NCBI GenBank assembly: GCA_051294375.1
Contig: CM119270.1
Location: forward strand, 13,673,833 to 13,737,832
Length of the DNA: 64,000 nucleotides
Direction: 5' to 3'
From: Paraspadella gotoi
Taxonomy: Eukaryota; Chaetognatha
Of the stretch, positions 36,683 through 48,826 are shown piece by piece (the first letter of the stretch is position 1; every line of letters starts with the position of its first letter). Under the pieces are notes generated by a model, which was given only the letters and a program-made list of their open reading frames with translations, was not told the DNA's origin and did not search any database. A program made the translations under genes and the position numbers.

Positions 36683-39091
36683 TCGGAGAGAAACCACGGC
36701 GATTGTCTTTTTTTCGAAAATTTTTTTTTTTAACAATTTCTATTTTAGGAAAATTATCGGCCGGGTTTTTTATAAAGCGAAAAACAGACGAGGATTACGA
36801 CGGAAAAAATCAACAAGATTTTACTTAACACGAGGAAGAGAGAGAAGGAGAGCGTGGTTTCGAAAAGAGGATGAGGTTGTTACGAGAAAAGGAGAGAGCG
36901 AAAACGAGCGAGACAGAGAGAGAGAAGCGAATAGAGAACGAGGAAGGTTAAAATCTTCTTGTTTCACTCCACTTTTGCCCTTGTAACGCGTTGTTGTCGT
37001 CCGCCGCGAGAGGCGCTCAGTATCGAAGACTCGAGGTCGAAAGGATAAGAGGAGGAAGAGGATTGACAAAAGAACATCGCCTAATCCCCGAACAGGTTTT
37101 CCGGTTCATCGTCGAAAGGGCGATTTGATTACCACCTCAGCTCAAGAGAGATTTCATTCCTCCCTTTCTGCTTTTACGCTCTCTCGTTCTCAACTATGTA
37201 TAGTTTTCACGACACTCTTCCTCTTCCTCTTAACAATACAAATAACCTGATAAACGCGAGATTAGGTCTTTTTCTTTGTAGCGAACAAATTACTAACCTA
37301 CTATTCGCGTAACTTTGCTCGAATAAACTGTCGAGAGTTTTTCAACATGTACTGCATGACAGGGAAAGCTCCTTGGTTTTCTAAGACTAAGCATTAAGCA
37401 AGCTGTTTTCACAGAATTTTTAAAGGACCTTTAATTCTGTAAACAAATACGATAAATACGATTAACAAGAATGATGTCTAATATCTAATTAAAAAACTAG
37501 GTCAAAAAGTAAGTTATATCCTTGCGTTGTATAGATGATACCTATATTTCCAGAAGATAACACGAGCATCCCTCTAAATAAAGAATATAATTACATCTAA
37601 TATATAGTGAAATATATTAAATTTTTATATTTATTTTTAGATTTAATCCAATTTACGAAGTAAAACAAGTAATCTTGCAATCTGACGATAATACTACTAC
37701 TAGTAAGATCATTATTTGTGAATGAAAAATGTTTTTCTGGTATTTTAATTAATGAAAATAAAGAAATCGATCAAACATCACGTATTTGCACATTTATAAT
37801 ATATACAAGCATTTTAACGTTATATCACTCTATAATGCTTTAGCTAATTTACAAACAAAAAGTATTAAGATAATATATCTAGTTTTATAACCTGTCAGGG
37901 AAATACCGACCGACCGACTATAGACCGTGGGTGAGTTGCTCACCCTAGTTGAGTGAGAAAAAAGAAATTTAACAAATAAATTTTAAAATATTAGCTATCT
38001 ACGTATATTTCCGAATAATCTTCGGACCGACAAATTACATAACACCATATATCGACAAATAAACCCTGGAAACAGACAAATAGCCGGACTGGAATACGGA
38101 TGGCCTCAAGGCGGCGTGTGAAATCGAAGTCCATCGTGGAAAAAAATGAACACGGGCGACCTCAGATCTTTTCGAGCGAAATTTAATTACTATAAGTCTA
38201 TCCCAGTCAGCTGAGGACGATGCCCTATGCCTTTCCTTTCTTTTCCTTCCCTTTTCCTCTCACATTGAAATCAAGAATAATTAATGAGAATAAAATGAAG
38301 AAAATGGTAACAATTTGTTCGATGAATAAAGTTTTTTTTTTTTAAACGAACGCACGCATACGTTAGCAAACAGAAATCCTCCATCACATCTGCCTCGAGA
38401 GTCACGTGCTCTATCCTTTCTTCCTTCCTCCACTCAAAAAACAAAACGACGTCAATGATGGGAAATGTGTTGATTCCATTCGTGTTTTCCCGCCGAAGAG
38501 TCAGGAGCAATAATAGCTTACTCACCAACACCATGGATGGAACCGAAATAAGACACTTTTTTTGTCTACATTAATGTGGGAATATTTTTTTGTTTAATTT
38601 TTTAATATCCAAAAATCGAATCAAAACCCCATGAGTAATTTAGTATACAGGGATAAAACAAAAACAGTGCAAATAATTCCCTTTAATATACTAATCGACC
38701 TTCCAATATGCCCGCAGGACGTACAAAATCAGACTTGCTCTCGTCATTAGTCATCTTCGTCGTATTCATCGTTTAAAATTTTTCATAATTCTAAGGGTCA
38801 TTTTATATCTTGTTGTTAAATATTTTTTTAAATTAGTCCTCGCTGATATATATTCTGTCTCAAAATGGATAATTTAAAATTTTTCTATTTACATAGTTTT
38901 GATAAACTAACGAGTTGACAAACCTTTTTTTATCGATTTCTCTTTAAATTAAAGTTTAATGACGTTCAATGCGAAATCCCCAAGCAGGGACAGGTCGAGC
39001 CATTTTTCAAACCGAGAACAACATTATGAGGGAAATAAATTGTTGTATCGACTACAATTCATTTCTAAATTTTTTTTTCCCAATGTCGCAG
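36683..39091. other. Head-to-head spacer between CLU and RIM
   Basis: CLU starts leftwards at 36682 and RIM rightwards at 39123, so both promoters, or a shared one, should lie here. A GA-rich purine tract is at about 36830-36960 and the middle is AT-rich. A 3' splice site (TCGCAG at 39086-39091) precedes the RIM start with an open frame between them, so the RIM transcript may begin further left with an untranslated or short coding exon not identified here. Confidence 0.5.
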
Positions 39092-39122
39092 CAAAATAAA
39101 AGGCGATGACTCGGATTCGAAC

Positions 39123-42100
39123 ATGCATCGTCTGCCCCCGACGCCCTCCTCCTCAACGCTCGCGGCCAAAGCGTGCGTCCCCGATCTGAGTCACCTGACG
39201 CCGGAAGAGCGGGAGATCATCGAGTCCGTTCTCGAGCGGCAGAGGTACGAGGAGGAGAAGAATCTTCAAGCGGTCAAACCCGGCGCCGTCTCTGCCCCCG
39301 GCGCCCCCGCTTCGAGGTCGCCGGCTACGGAGACGCTGAGCCGTCAATTCCAAATCTCCAAACCGATTATCGAAGACTCTTCGTCTTCTTCCTCTGAGCG
39401 ACACAATCAAACGCGTCTTAGGTCTAGAGAACCTCCCCCGCGACCGAGAGACGCCCCCGCCGCCGAGAATGGCCGCGGAGTCATTGCTCGCGATGCCGAC
39501 TTTAGCGCCGGAGGTTCTTCGGCCGAACCAGTCGCGTCGGACGCCCGACGAAATCCCCAGATCAGCATTCAAACTTCGAGCAGCGATTCGGGCGTTTCCG
39601 CGTTGACTTGCGGCGTCTGCGAAAAGCCTTCAAGCAGCATCGTCGTCTGCGGCGGCTGCGAGTTGACGGCCTGCGGCGAATGCAGAAACCTCACCGCCGA
39701 AGGCGAAGCAGACAACGACTGGTTGTGCCAGGGGTGTCGGCACGATCGCTTTCGAGTGCCGACGGCCCGGGAAATTTCTTTGGACGACGTCCCCACTGCG
39801 CCATTGGCGATGGAAACGCAATCCGGCGTAAACGTCGGATCTGGCGCCATCTCGCCAGACACCGGAATTCAGTCGGGCAACAACTCGGGCTCCACCACGC
39901 CCGTACCGTTGGTGGGTGGCGTCGAGGACGGACGAGCGGCGCCGTCCCTCGATTGCTCGAACGCGTCGGAAGAATTCGAGGCGGAAGAAGCGTCGCCAAG
40001 CAACGGTTCCGACCGAGCCGCCGAGGAACGTTCTCGTGCAAACGCGCCCTACGAAAAACGGCACCACAATTCACGTCGGCCTCCATATCGTGGGCCTCCT
40101 CCGCCTGGCTATCCGCGGCGCCAGCGTCCCCCTCCTGGAGGGCCCGACGTGCGGCGACATCCCCACGCCCCCGGAGGAGGTCGGTGCCTTCCCGGGGGCT
40201 TTCCGCCCCCCTCCGCCTACGAGGCCGACCGCTACCGGCGAAACAGTGTCGGCGGCGAAACCGAGCCTTCCGATCCGTCGTCCCGCCACTGGAGATCTCC
40301 GACCGACTCTTCCGAGGGCGGCCAACACAACCGAGGAAACGGCTACCCCCCTCCCCGGAAGCCGCCGAACTCCAACGCCCCCAGGAGGCGGCCACCGAGA
40401 GGAGAGCCTCATGGGGGTCGATATCCCGTCGACGATGGACTCGAGGATCGAGAACAGCACCCGCGCTTCAACGGTCGTCGGCCCCGAAGGTCTTCTCTGC
40501 CCCACGACAAGACTTCCTCGGCGCCGCGTCGCTCCGATGTTTCTGGCGAAGACGACGCCGACGCCGAGGGATCCTTTGACGCCGGAAAGCCGCGCCTATT
40601 CGACGCGGATCCGAGACTTGGAGTCACCGATTTTCGAGCGGACGGTTTGGACCGACCGACGCCGCCGAAGCCGAGAAAGTATAAACCGAGATCGAGCTAC
40701 GCCACTTTGAGACCGGTCGTGCCCAAACAGCCCACTTTATCCTCATCTGATGACGAGGTATATTATTCTTTCTTTCGGGAGATTATGTAAATGTGTCAAA
40801 CAACCTTTTTTGTGAGTCACTTTCAACAGTCAACTGAAAATAATCAAGACCTATATAAATATAAATATATAAAACGTATGTTATTTTCTAAACTAAGATA
40901 TTTTTAACCTAATAAATAAAGATGATTAATTTGAATATTTATGTAAAATATATTCTACTTTTATATAAAATATATTTAATTTTAAAAATGTGATCCAATA
41001 TAGTATTTTTTTTTATTTTTGTAAGATGTCTAAGATATCAAAACTAATTTAATCATTGAACAAAAGAGCTCTCCTCGACCTCAGGTAAAATCGACGCCGG
41101 ACTACACTTCGGCGGATGACCTCGAGAGCGAGAGCGTCGTGAGTGAGCGCGGCGACTTCGAATCCGCCACCGACGACTCCTGGGGCAAGGACGAAGTTAT
41201 GGCTGACAAAATCAAAAAGTTTCTTAAACATCCCGTCGCCTGGCAACCGGCCGCTGACGATTCCCACCTCATCGGCCACATGAAGCTGAAAAAGGTGGCG
41301 GAACCTGGGAAGGACGCTTCCTCCATCCTCGGACTCAAGGTGGTCGGCGGAAAGCGGAACGACGCCGGCGAGTCAGCCGCCTTCATCACCAAGGTTAAGC
41401 GAGGTAGCATCGCCGACTCCGTTGGACGCCTCTGCTCCGGCGACCAGGTGCTCGAGTGGAACGGCCAGAGCCTGACCGGCCTCTCCGCCGAGCGGGTCTC
41501 CGAGATCGTCCTGAAGTCCAAGACGGAGCCACAGGTGGAGCTCATCGTCTTGCGTAAGATCGATCGCACGGGATCCGATCTTCTCGAAGGGGTCTACGAC
41601 ATCTCCGGTCATGCCCAAGCGCTCAACCGTTCTACCTACATGCGGGAGAACGCGAGTGTGCGTGGTGAGAACTCCTCTAGTACAGTCATCGGTGGTCGCA
41701 TCCAAATTTCCCTTGGCTACGATTCGGCGGCCCTTAAGCTGATCGTGGGCGTTCTATCGGCCAGCGAGTTGCCCCCCAAACAAGAGTTCAGCGAGCCTCG
41801 TAATCCCTTTTGCACCCTCTACCTGCTGCCGGATCGGAGCGAGCGGAGCAAGAGAAAGACGTCAGTGGTTCGAGCGACCAACGAGCCCTGTTGGGACCAG
41901 ACCTTTGTGTATTCTTCGGTCAAAAAAACGGACCTCAATCGGCGCGCCCTGGAGGTCACAGTCTACGACTTTGACCGTTTCGGGAGTTACGACCTCGTTG
42001 GAGAGGTCAACATCGACCTCTCGACGGCGCCCTTGGAGCATGAGCCGCAATGGTATCTCCTGACGTCCGTGGACGATCACATGGGGAAATCCTCAAAGCC

Positions 42101-42737
42101 CGTGCGAGGACCGTCGTCGTCGTCGTCGAGCAGGACCGAACCGGCCGCGGGGGAGGTACTCGAGGAAGAGGAGGCGTCGGAAGATCGCGAAGACGGGGAG
42201 AACGCGTCCACTCTCCCGAGGCAGCCGCAGCGAGGGCGGCCGTCTCGGGGTCACCGAGACGCCTCAGGGTCCCGGATGCGGCCGCCGTTCGACGACGGTC
42301 CTCGGCCTCATCATCCGCATCATCATCCCCACCACCATCATCATCCGCGACCACACCTTATGCCTCGCCACCCCCGCAGCCGTACCCGCTCGCCGTCCGG
42401 GCGAACACGCTCGCCCACAGGACGCAACCCGCGATCCTTCAACAGCTCCCGCTCTCTGTCACCTCCGCAGCTCCGCGGGAGGGAGCCGTTGTGGCCATCG
42501 GCTTCCGACGGCGCCGGCCCCGCCGCCGCCGAGCACGCCGCTTCCGCCTCCTATACTGACGAGACGCAGTCGCCGTCGCGGCTACCGAGAGCCTCGCCGG
42601 CTTCGTCGTCGTCAGGTCCAGGAGAAAATGGCGCCGGTACGACGACGCCAAGGCGACGGCGTCAGCTTCCGCAGATTCCGACGAAGAGGTCCTCTACCGC
42701 GAGCGAAACGAAGAAAGAGGAACAAAAGGGCAATTAA
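39123..42737 (+). CDS. RIMS: RIM active-zone scaffold (RIMS family), 2 exons, without C2B
   Basis: Exons 39123-40757 and 41085-42737 give 1095 aa. Residues 18-46 (VPDLSHLTPEEREIIESVL) are the Rab3-binding helix of RIM. A zinc finger with paired cysteines (TCGVCEKP, CGGCELTACGEC, WLCQGC) covers about 161-205. A long Pro, Arg and Ser-rich disordered region follows. The PDZ domain (ILGLKVVGGKRND, AFITKVKRGSIADSVG, GDQVLEWNGQSL) lies at about 613-705 and the C2A domain (NPFCTLYLLPDRSERSKRKT) at about 749-870. A His-rich tract comes next, and RRQLPQIPTKRS near residue 1071 resembles the site that binds RIM-BP SH3 domains. The frame stops about 20 residues later. Family members tether vesicles and Ca2+ channels at the presynaptic active zone. 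C2B, normal in long RIMs, is not seen on this strand in the rest of the window. The exon is open upstream to a splice acceptor at 39091, so a further 5' exon is possible. Confidence 0.9.
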
Positions 42738-43545
42738 TTTTTGTTTTGTGTTTATAATTTATTTAATTCTTATGTATCTTTTAGTTCTTCTATCCCTTTG
42801 GTTGATGAAATTGCCATAGTGTAACTGTTTATTCGGGTTGTTATTTATTGTTTACTTTTTTTTGTTAAACCACTGTATTTCGTCGCTTTGTGACACGCGA
42901 TTCCTCTGTTTACTGCAAATTCCTATTCTTAATTTTGTTTTCTTATTTTTCGTTTGCTATGCTCATGAAACTTATTTTTTAATTCGAGAGACGGTGCTAC
43001 AAATCCAATTACTATAGAGCAATTATTATTTAAAAAACCTTTCAACAACAACGACGACAGAAATCTCTCCGCACATCAACGGACTTTCTTTTTTGCCTAG
43101 TCAATATTAGGATTCTTTCCAACGACCTCGTGTGTTTTGAATGTTTTTAATCAAATCAGTCTTCTTTTATTTATACATCTATGACTATGTTTACATTTCT
43201 CTCTGACCTTCTTTTTTAGTGTTAAAGAGCGTGGAAGAATATATAAATGTATGAGACTCTTATCAGTGTAACTTTCTTTTCGAACTTACTACGTAGTTGG
43301 ATTCAAAATTTAAATTTAACTAAAAAATGTTTGGAATCGAATATTATTGATATAGTACAGCACTGGGAAATGCAATGAAGAAAACGAACGTGATTTGAAA
43401 TTAAATCCTGAAGCTAATAGCGGGAAATATGTGTGAAATATTCTCGAATTAGTTTGACGAGTTGAAGAAAATGTGACAGCGTAATAATTGTCGTAATGTT
43501 TTGGGGGAAAAAAATGAACGACTCTCGGTGAAAAGCGTTTTGGCG
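42738..43545. other. Convergent 3' UTR region of RIM and the latrophilin gene
   Basis: The stop codons of the two genes face each other across 808 bp of AT-rich sequence. TTTATT near 43166 could serve as the minus-strand poly(A) signal. The 3' UTRs may overlap and form antisense RNA pairs. No exon with C2 similarity was found here. Confidence 0.5.
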
Positions 43546-46500
43546 TCACATTCGCGTATCAAAGTCTTCCCTACAATCAATCTCGTTTTCTTGTTGCTGC
43601 TCCGATTGCTCATTCTGCCGCGCAACTCCCTGTCGATTCGGTTGCTGAACCGGTGGCAGCGACTTTTGCTCCTGAGGCTGCTGCACAGACGTTTGATCCG
43701 ATTGCTGCAAGGAGAACAATGTCGAGGAGCCTTTCCGTGCCTGCGACTGAATATTTTGACGAGGTTCCAAGTCGTGGTCGCCTTGCGTCTCTTCCGCTGT
43801 CGTCACGATCGCTCCGTTAGAAAAGCCTAAATTTAGCGTCGTTCGTGTTGTCCTTTTAAATTTTATTATTTTTTTAAAAGTTGTAACTTTTACCGTTGAC
43901 GTTGTTGCGACAATGAGTATTTTGCGCCGAACGATTCGATCCGTTCTTTCGATTCTTGGGGTCGAGTTTGAATAGAGGGGGCATGCTACCATCTTTAAAA
44001 AATTAAAACGCGCGTTTGATATGATAAGCAGAAGGCTATTAGAAGCATTCTTTTATCCTATTGCTTTGAATTAATATACCTATCATATCTGATATCAGTT
44101 GTATAAACTTGAACTTTACTAAACCTATTCGAATTAATGGTACATATATTTTGAAGGAGAAAACTCAGAGATTTCAGTTTTCTTCGAAATCTACTTACTG
44201 ACTGGGACAGAAAAAAGTCCCGCTGAAGATTCTCTTTTGTTGGATAGGATTGTCGACTCCAAAGATATTCTTCGGGTCTGTGCCTACAAATTTTTTGTAA
44301 GTTAATTTTTTTTTATATTATAAATATTTCTTAATCCTACCGATTTAGAATTTGAAGACGAATTGTGCAGTTTATTATTGACTCGGTTTTTAACAAATTT
44401 GGGACAGCATGAATTGTCGTCGATCCATTTAACGATTTCTTTTTGGACTTTCTCGTTAAGAGCGCAATGAAAGATGAAGATGAACATACCCTAGCGCAGT
44501 AGAATGGAACGATCAATTAAAAAAAAATAAAAGAAAATCAATAAGATGAACAGAATAAGAAGCTATTGTTGCCAATTTTTACCTGCAAGGAATTGCAGAT
44601 GGTGAAGACGTAAGCGAATACTTTGGTTCTGCTGTCCTTGACGAAGAGGAGGCCAAAAGCCCACGTGACCCCGAGAAGACAAACGAGCACCGCCGAGGAC
44701 TTCAGCCAAGTGTTGGCCCGAGAGAGAATAGATGCGTTCCGAGCGGGGATCGAACTCATAACAACACGGAGACCGATGACCAGGAAAACGGAGTTGATCT
44801 ACGTGAAAAAAAATTATTACAACGGATCTGTGGGGACACTGCCTTCACAATTAGTGCATTAAGATTACTTTTACAATTTAACAAAAAGCAGAACTCCGAA
44901 GTGTCATTTAATAATTAATGAATATCGTTTCAAAATTTAAAAAAAAAGAAATTTTTATATTGGTTGTACCAATTTCATAAATCTAGCGAAAGTAGTGGAG
45001 TAAGCAATATGAGAATATTGTAGCAGCTCAAGTGACAACAACAACAACAACACAACACCGACAACGAAGATCAAGTTCACTGCCCATTATTCGACCATCT
45101 GACCTTGGGTTAGGTTTCACCTCACTCACTCGAACATTGAGCATTGAATTATTATTGTTTTTTCTCTTTTTGGTTTTTACTACATGGTGACAATTTTACA
45201 AGCGCCGGTAGAAATACGCTGTCATTTGCAACCAGTGGTTATTTCATTGATTTTAAAAATTAGTTGAGAAGAACATATTAAAGTCATTTATGTGTTTAAA
45301 TTTTATATTGATCAGTTAAGATATGCCTTGGCAATGAGTGGAGAAAGTTGGCTTGTAAAATCGGGTTTCATTTTCCAACTCACTGTTTTTAAATTCTTTT
45401 TTTTTCAACTTTTAGCTCTTTTTTAAACAAAGTATTTATTAAGATATTACCAATATAATATCCTCAGAAAGCCCTTAAAAAAATGAAGAGAATGATATAC
45501 TTACGAAAGCTCTAACATAAAAATTAAGCTGCCCAGCCTTGGTTCAATTAAGAGAGTCAAAAGTTAATTATCTAAAATTTTAAATCTTTTTTTAAAATAT
45601 ATGACCTGATTAAATTATTATAACATAAAATATTATTATTTATATAAGTATCATGAAAGAGCCTGAAAAAAGGAGATTTCAGATAGCCAATCACAATTTG
45701 ATAAAAATCTTTAAATTTACCCTCCAGCTATTGATTTTTAGAAAGATGTTTTGTTTTTAAGTATCCTAATTAAATTAAAGCTGGGCCGGTTAAATTTTAT
45801 ACTACAGAATTTGCAAGTATGTCATTCTCTTTAGATTTGAAAGGGCTTTCAGAAGATAATAATATTAATATTATTTTATTTTAAATTTCTTCAGAACACT
45901 TACTGAAAGTAAGAAAAAAAAATTTAATCTAAAAAAATGAGTTAGAAAATGAAACCCGATTTTACAAGCCAACTTTCTCCACTCATTGCCAAGGCATATC
46001 TTAACTGATCAATATAAAATTTGAACACATAAATGACTTTAATATGTTCTACTCAACTAATTTTTAAAATCAATGAAATAACCACTGGTTTGCAAATGAC
46101 AGCGTATTTCTACCGGCGCTTGTAAAATTGTCACCATGTATTGTTATTGACTTTTCGTTATGGTTTACTTTTATTCTGTTTCCTCGAACAAAATTGCTTC
46201 GACATTTTTTTACTATATAATATTCGGCACATGAGTCAACTACAAATGGTGATCGCCCGCAACCTACAGTCCTTTACGACAACGTTAATCAAAACCGAGT
46301 TTTCGGGATCAACTTTCGAAGATGGAAGATGATCGCGCGAGTAGAGAATCGGCTCCCCCCAACCGATGCCGAGTTTCCTCTCGTCCGCTCATCGAACGAT
46401 CGTTTTGAGAGTTTCAGTTCAGGAACGACTTCCGTATCTAAATAAACAATCTCGTCTCTGGCATCATCAATGAATCGGTCGAAAGACGGGTGATCACCTT

Positions 46501-48793
46501 TTTGGTATTTCATTACATTTTTTATATTTTTACGTTAAACCAGAAGCAAATGAAATGAAAAGATGAACAACAAAAGATAACAAAACGAAACATAAAAAGA
46601 TTAGAAACTATTAGATCAATAAATCCATGTCCCGCCTTCTCACCAGCACAATCAGGGAGACGGGAACGATAAAGCTCAAGTTGAAGAACTTGTCGGTGGA
46701 GAGCCAACAATAGTCCTCGTGTCCGTAGCCTCTCGGGTTCAAACCCGCCGTGATTCCCACAACGAGAAGCGGAATTCCGTAACCGGCCGAATAGAAATAC
46801 ATCTGAACCAAAAATCATAGTTATTCAAAGTTTAATTTATTTAGTTTTAATGAAAAAAATTATTTTTTTATAAATTCTAGAATTAGAATAGTTCAGCATT
46901 TACCTATCACTTTTGAAAAGAAAACAAGTTTGAGCAAACAATGTCGGATCTGCCCACGATCATTAACGGTAGTTAATTAATAAATTAATTAATTTTTATC
47001 CGAAATGTTTGTTTTTAGATATTAGAGCTTAGTGAAAGTAACATATAAAAATTCTAATTGTCTATTATGAACAACGTACCACCAGTAAACATTAATTTAT
47101 AAAAAAAATTAATTTTATATTTTTGTTAATTTTCGCAGTAATATGATACTGTCCTTAAAAAATCCTAAAATTTCAAAAAGGACTTTTCTTAATTTTGATG
47201 GTAAATTTGAATTCCTTGTCAAAAGTTGATAGAATTTTAGAATTTTAGAATTTTAGAATTTTAGAATTTTAGAATTTTAGAATTTTAGAATTTTAGAATT
47301 TTAGAATTTTAGAATTTTAATTTAAGTTAAATTTAAACTTTTTACTACGCTCTATTGACCACAACAAAAGTAACAACGATGATGATGGCAACGACGACAA
47401 TAATGCCAATAACGATTTACTTGATTGATTGATTAAGTAAAATTTCATTCCAATCCATCCATCCAATTACGGGTAATTGAAGTGTTTTGCTAAGGTGGGA
47501 TGGACGGACAGACAGACAGAAGGACGGACATTGTTTTTTTTTTTTGGCATAATTTATAATAATTCGATATTCTGAAATGATATAAGTGAATGCCCTGCTG
47601 ATAAGCAGATCCGACTAAAAAGCATCCTTTCAGGAATTACCTTGTAGGATCGACCGCTCTCGAAGACTCTGACCAGCATGAGGTAAATCTGAATTCCCTC
47701 GAGACACATCCAACAGAAAGCGGCGAGAAAGAAGTAGTGCAGGATCCCGGCGATGTACGGACATCCGGCCTGGTTAAACGGACACATGGTCGATGCGAAA
47801 TTCACGTGATAACTGATTTTTTTTGTCTCCATGAAAACTCATGCGATAAAGATCTCACCGGGAAATTGGCGTTGTTGATGCCGGTATAGATGGAGACTAC
47901 GAATATGAGTTCGGCGATAAATAGGGAGATGCAAAGGTTTCTGTGGATGCTGTTTCGCAAGCAATGGAGATTCCTGCCGGAAAAAAATCACAATCTTCGT
48001 CGAGTAGACCCACTAGTGGCGATACGCAAGATAAACGAACTTACTTGAATACTGAAAAAACGATTACGCAAATTAGCAGGCAGACTATCGAAATCAGGCA
48101 TCCGACGCAGGTCATGTGTTTCAGCAAAAACTGATCCCACGTGTTCAAGGTTCTGAAATAAAGTAGAATAATTATTTTGAGGTTTTATTCTCTGTGATGC
48201 GGTCCAACAAATATAAATGCCATAACAACTTGTATGCTCCAGTCGTGTCCATCAAAATGGCGAAGTTGGTGAGGTGAAGGCAAGCGCAGACGGAGTGAGT
48301 TCGATTGTGAGTCACTAAAAAGCATCCGCTCGTTTCCCAACTCATCGGCCTGCATAATCAGTGGAATAGTTTTTGGTAAATGATTTTGGGCTGAAGATAG
48401 CTATTCAGGAGAGAGAGAGATAGACAGACAGACAGACAGACAGAATCATGGAGAGAAAGACAGACATAGACAACATACAAACGATCAAAAACGCTGAGTT
48501 CAGAACGCCTTTTAATACTAAACCTGGCGGTGACGTTAAGAAACGCGCAGACTGGTTTGGAGTCCGACGGCTCAGATGCTCCAGCACGACGACGACGGGA
48601 TCCTGCGCGTCGAAAGAGACCTCCGCCTCTGGAGAGTTGACGTCGGCTGTAATGACGAATGAGTTGACGCGTTCTTGAAGGCCTTGGGGCGTTCTGAAGT
48701 AGTAGTGGCGAGTGGAAGAAAAAACAAATTTAAAAAGAAATAAATAAAAGGGGAAAAAGTATGTGAGAAAGAAAGAAAGAAAGAAGAAAGAAA

Positions 48794-48826
<33 letters not shown>

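Noticed and set aside
39153-40579. Long antisense and alternative-frame open frames across the RIM exon
   Set aside because: Shadow frames of a GC-rich, Arg- and Pro-rich coding exon. Only the frame from 39123 has RIM motifs.
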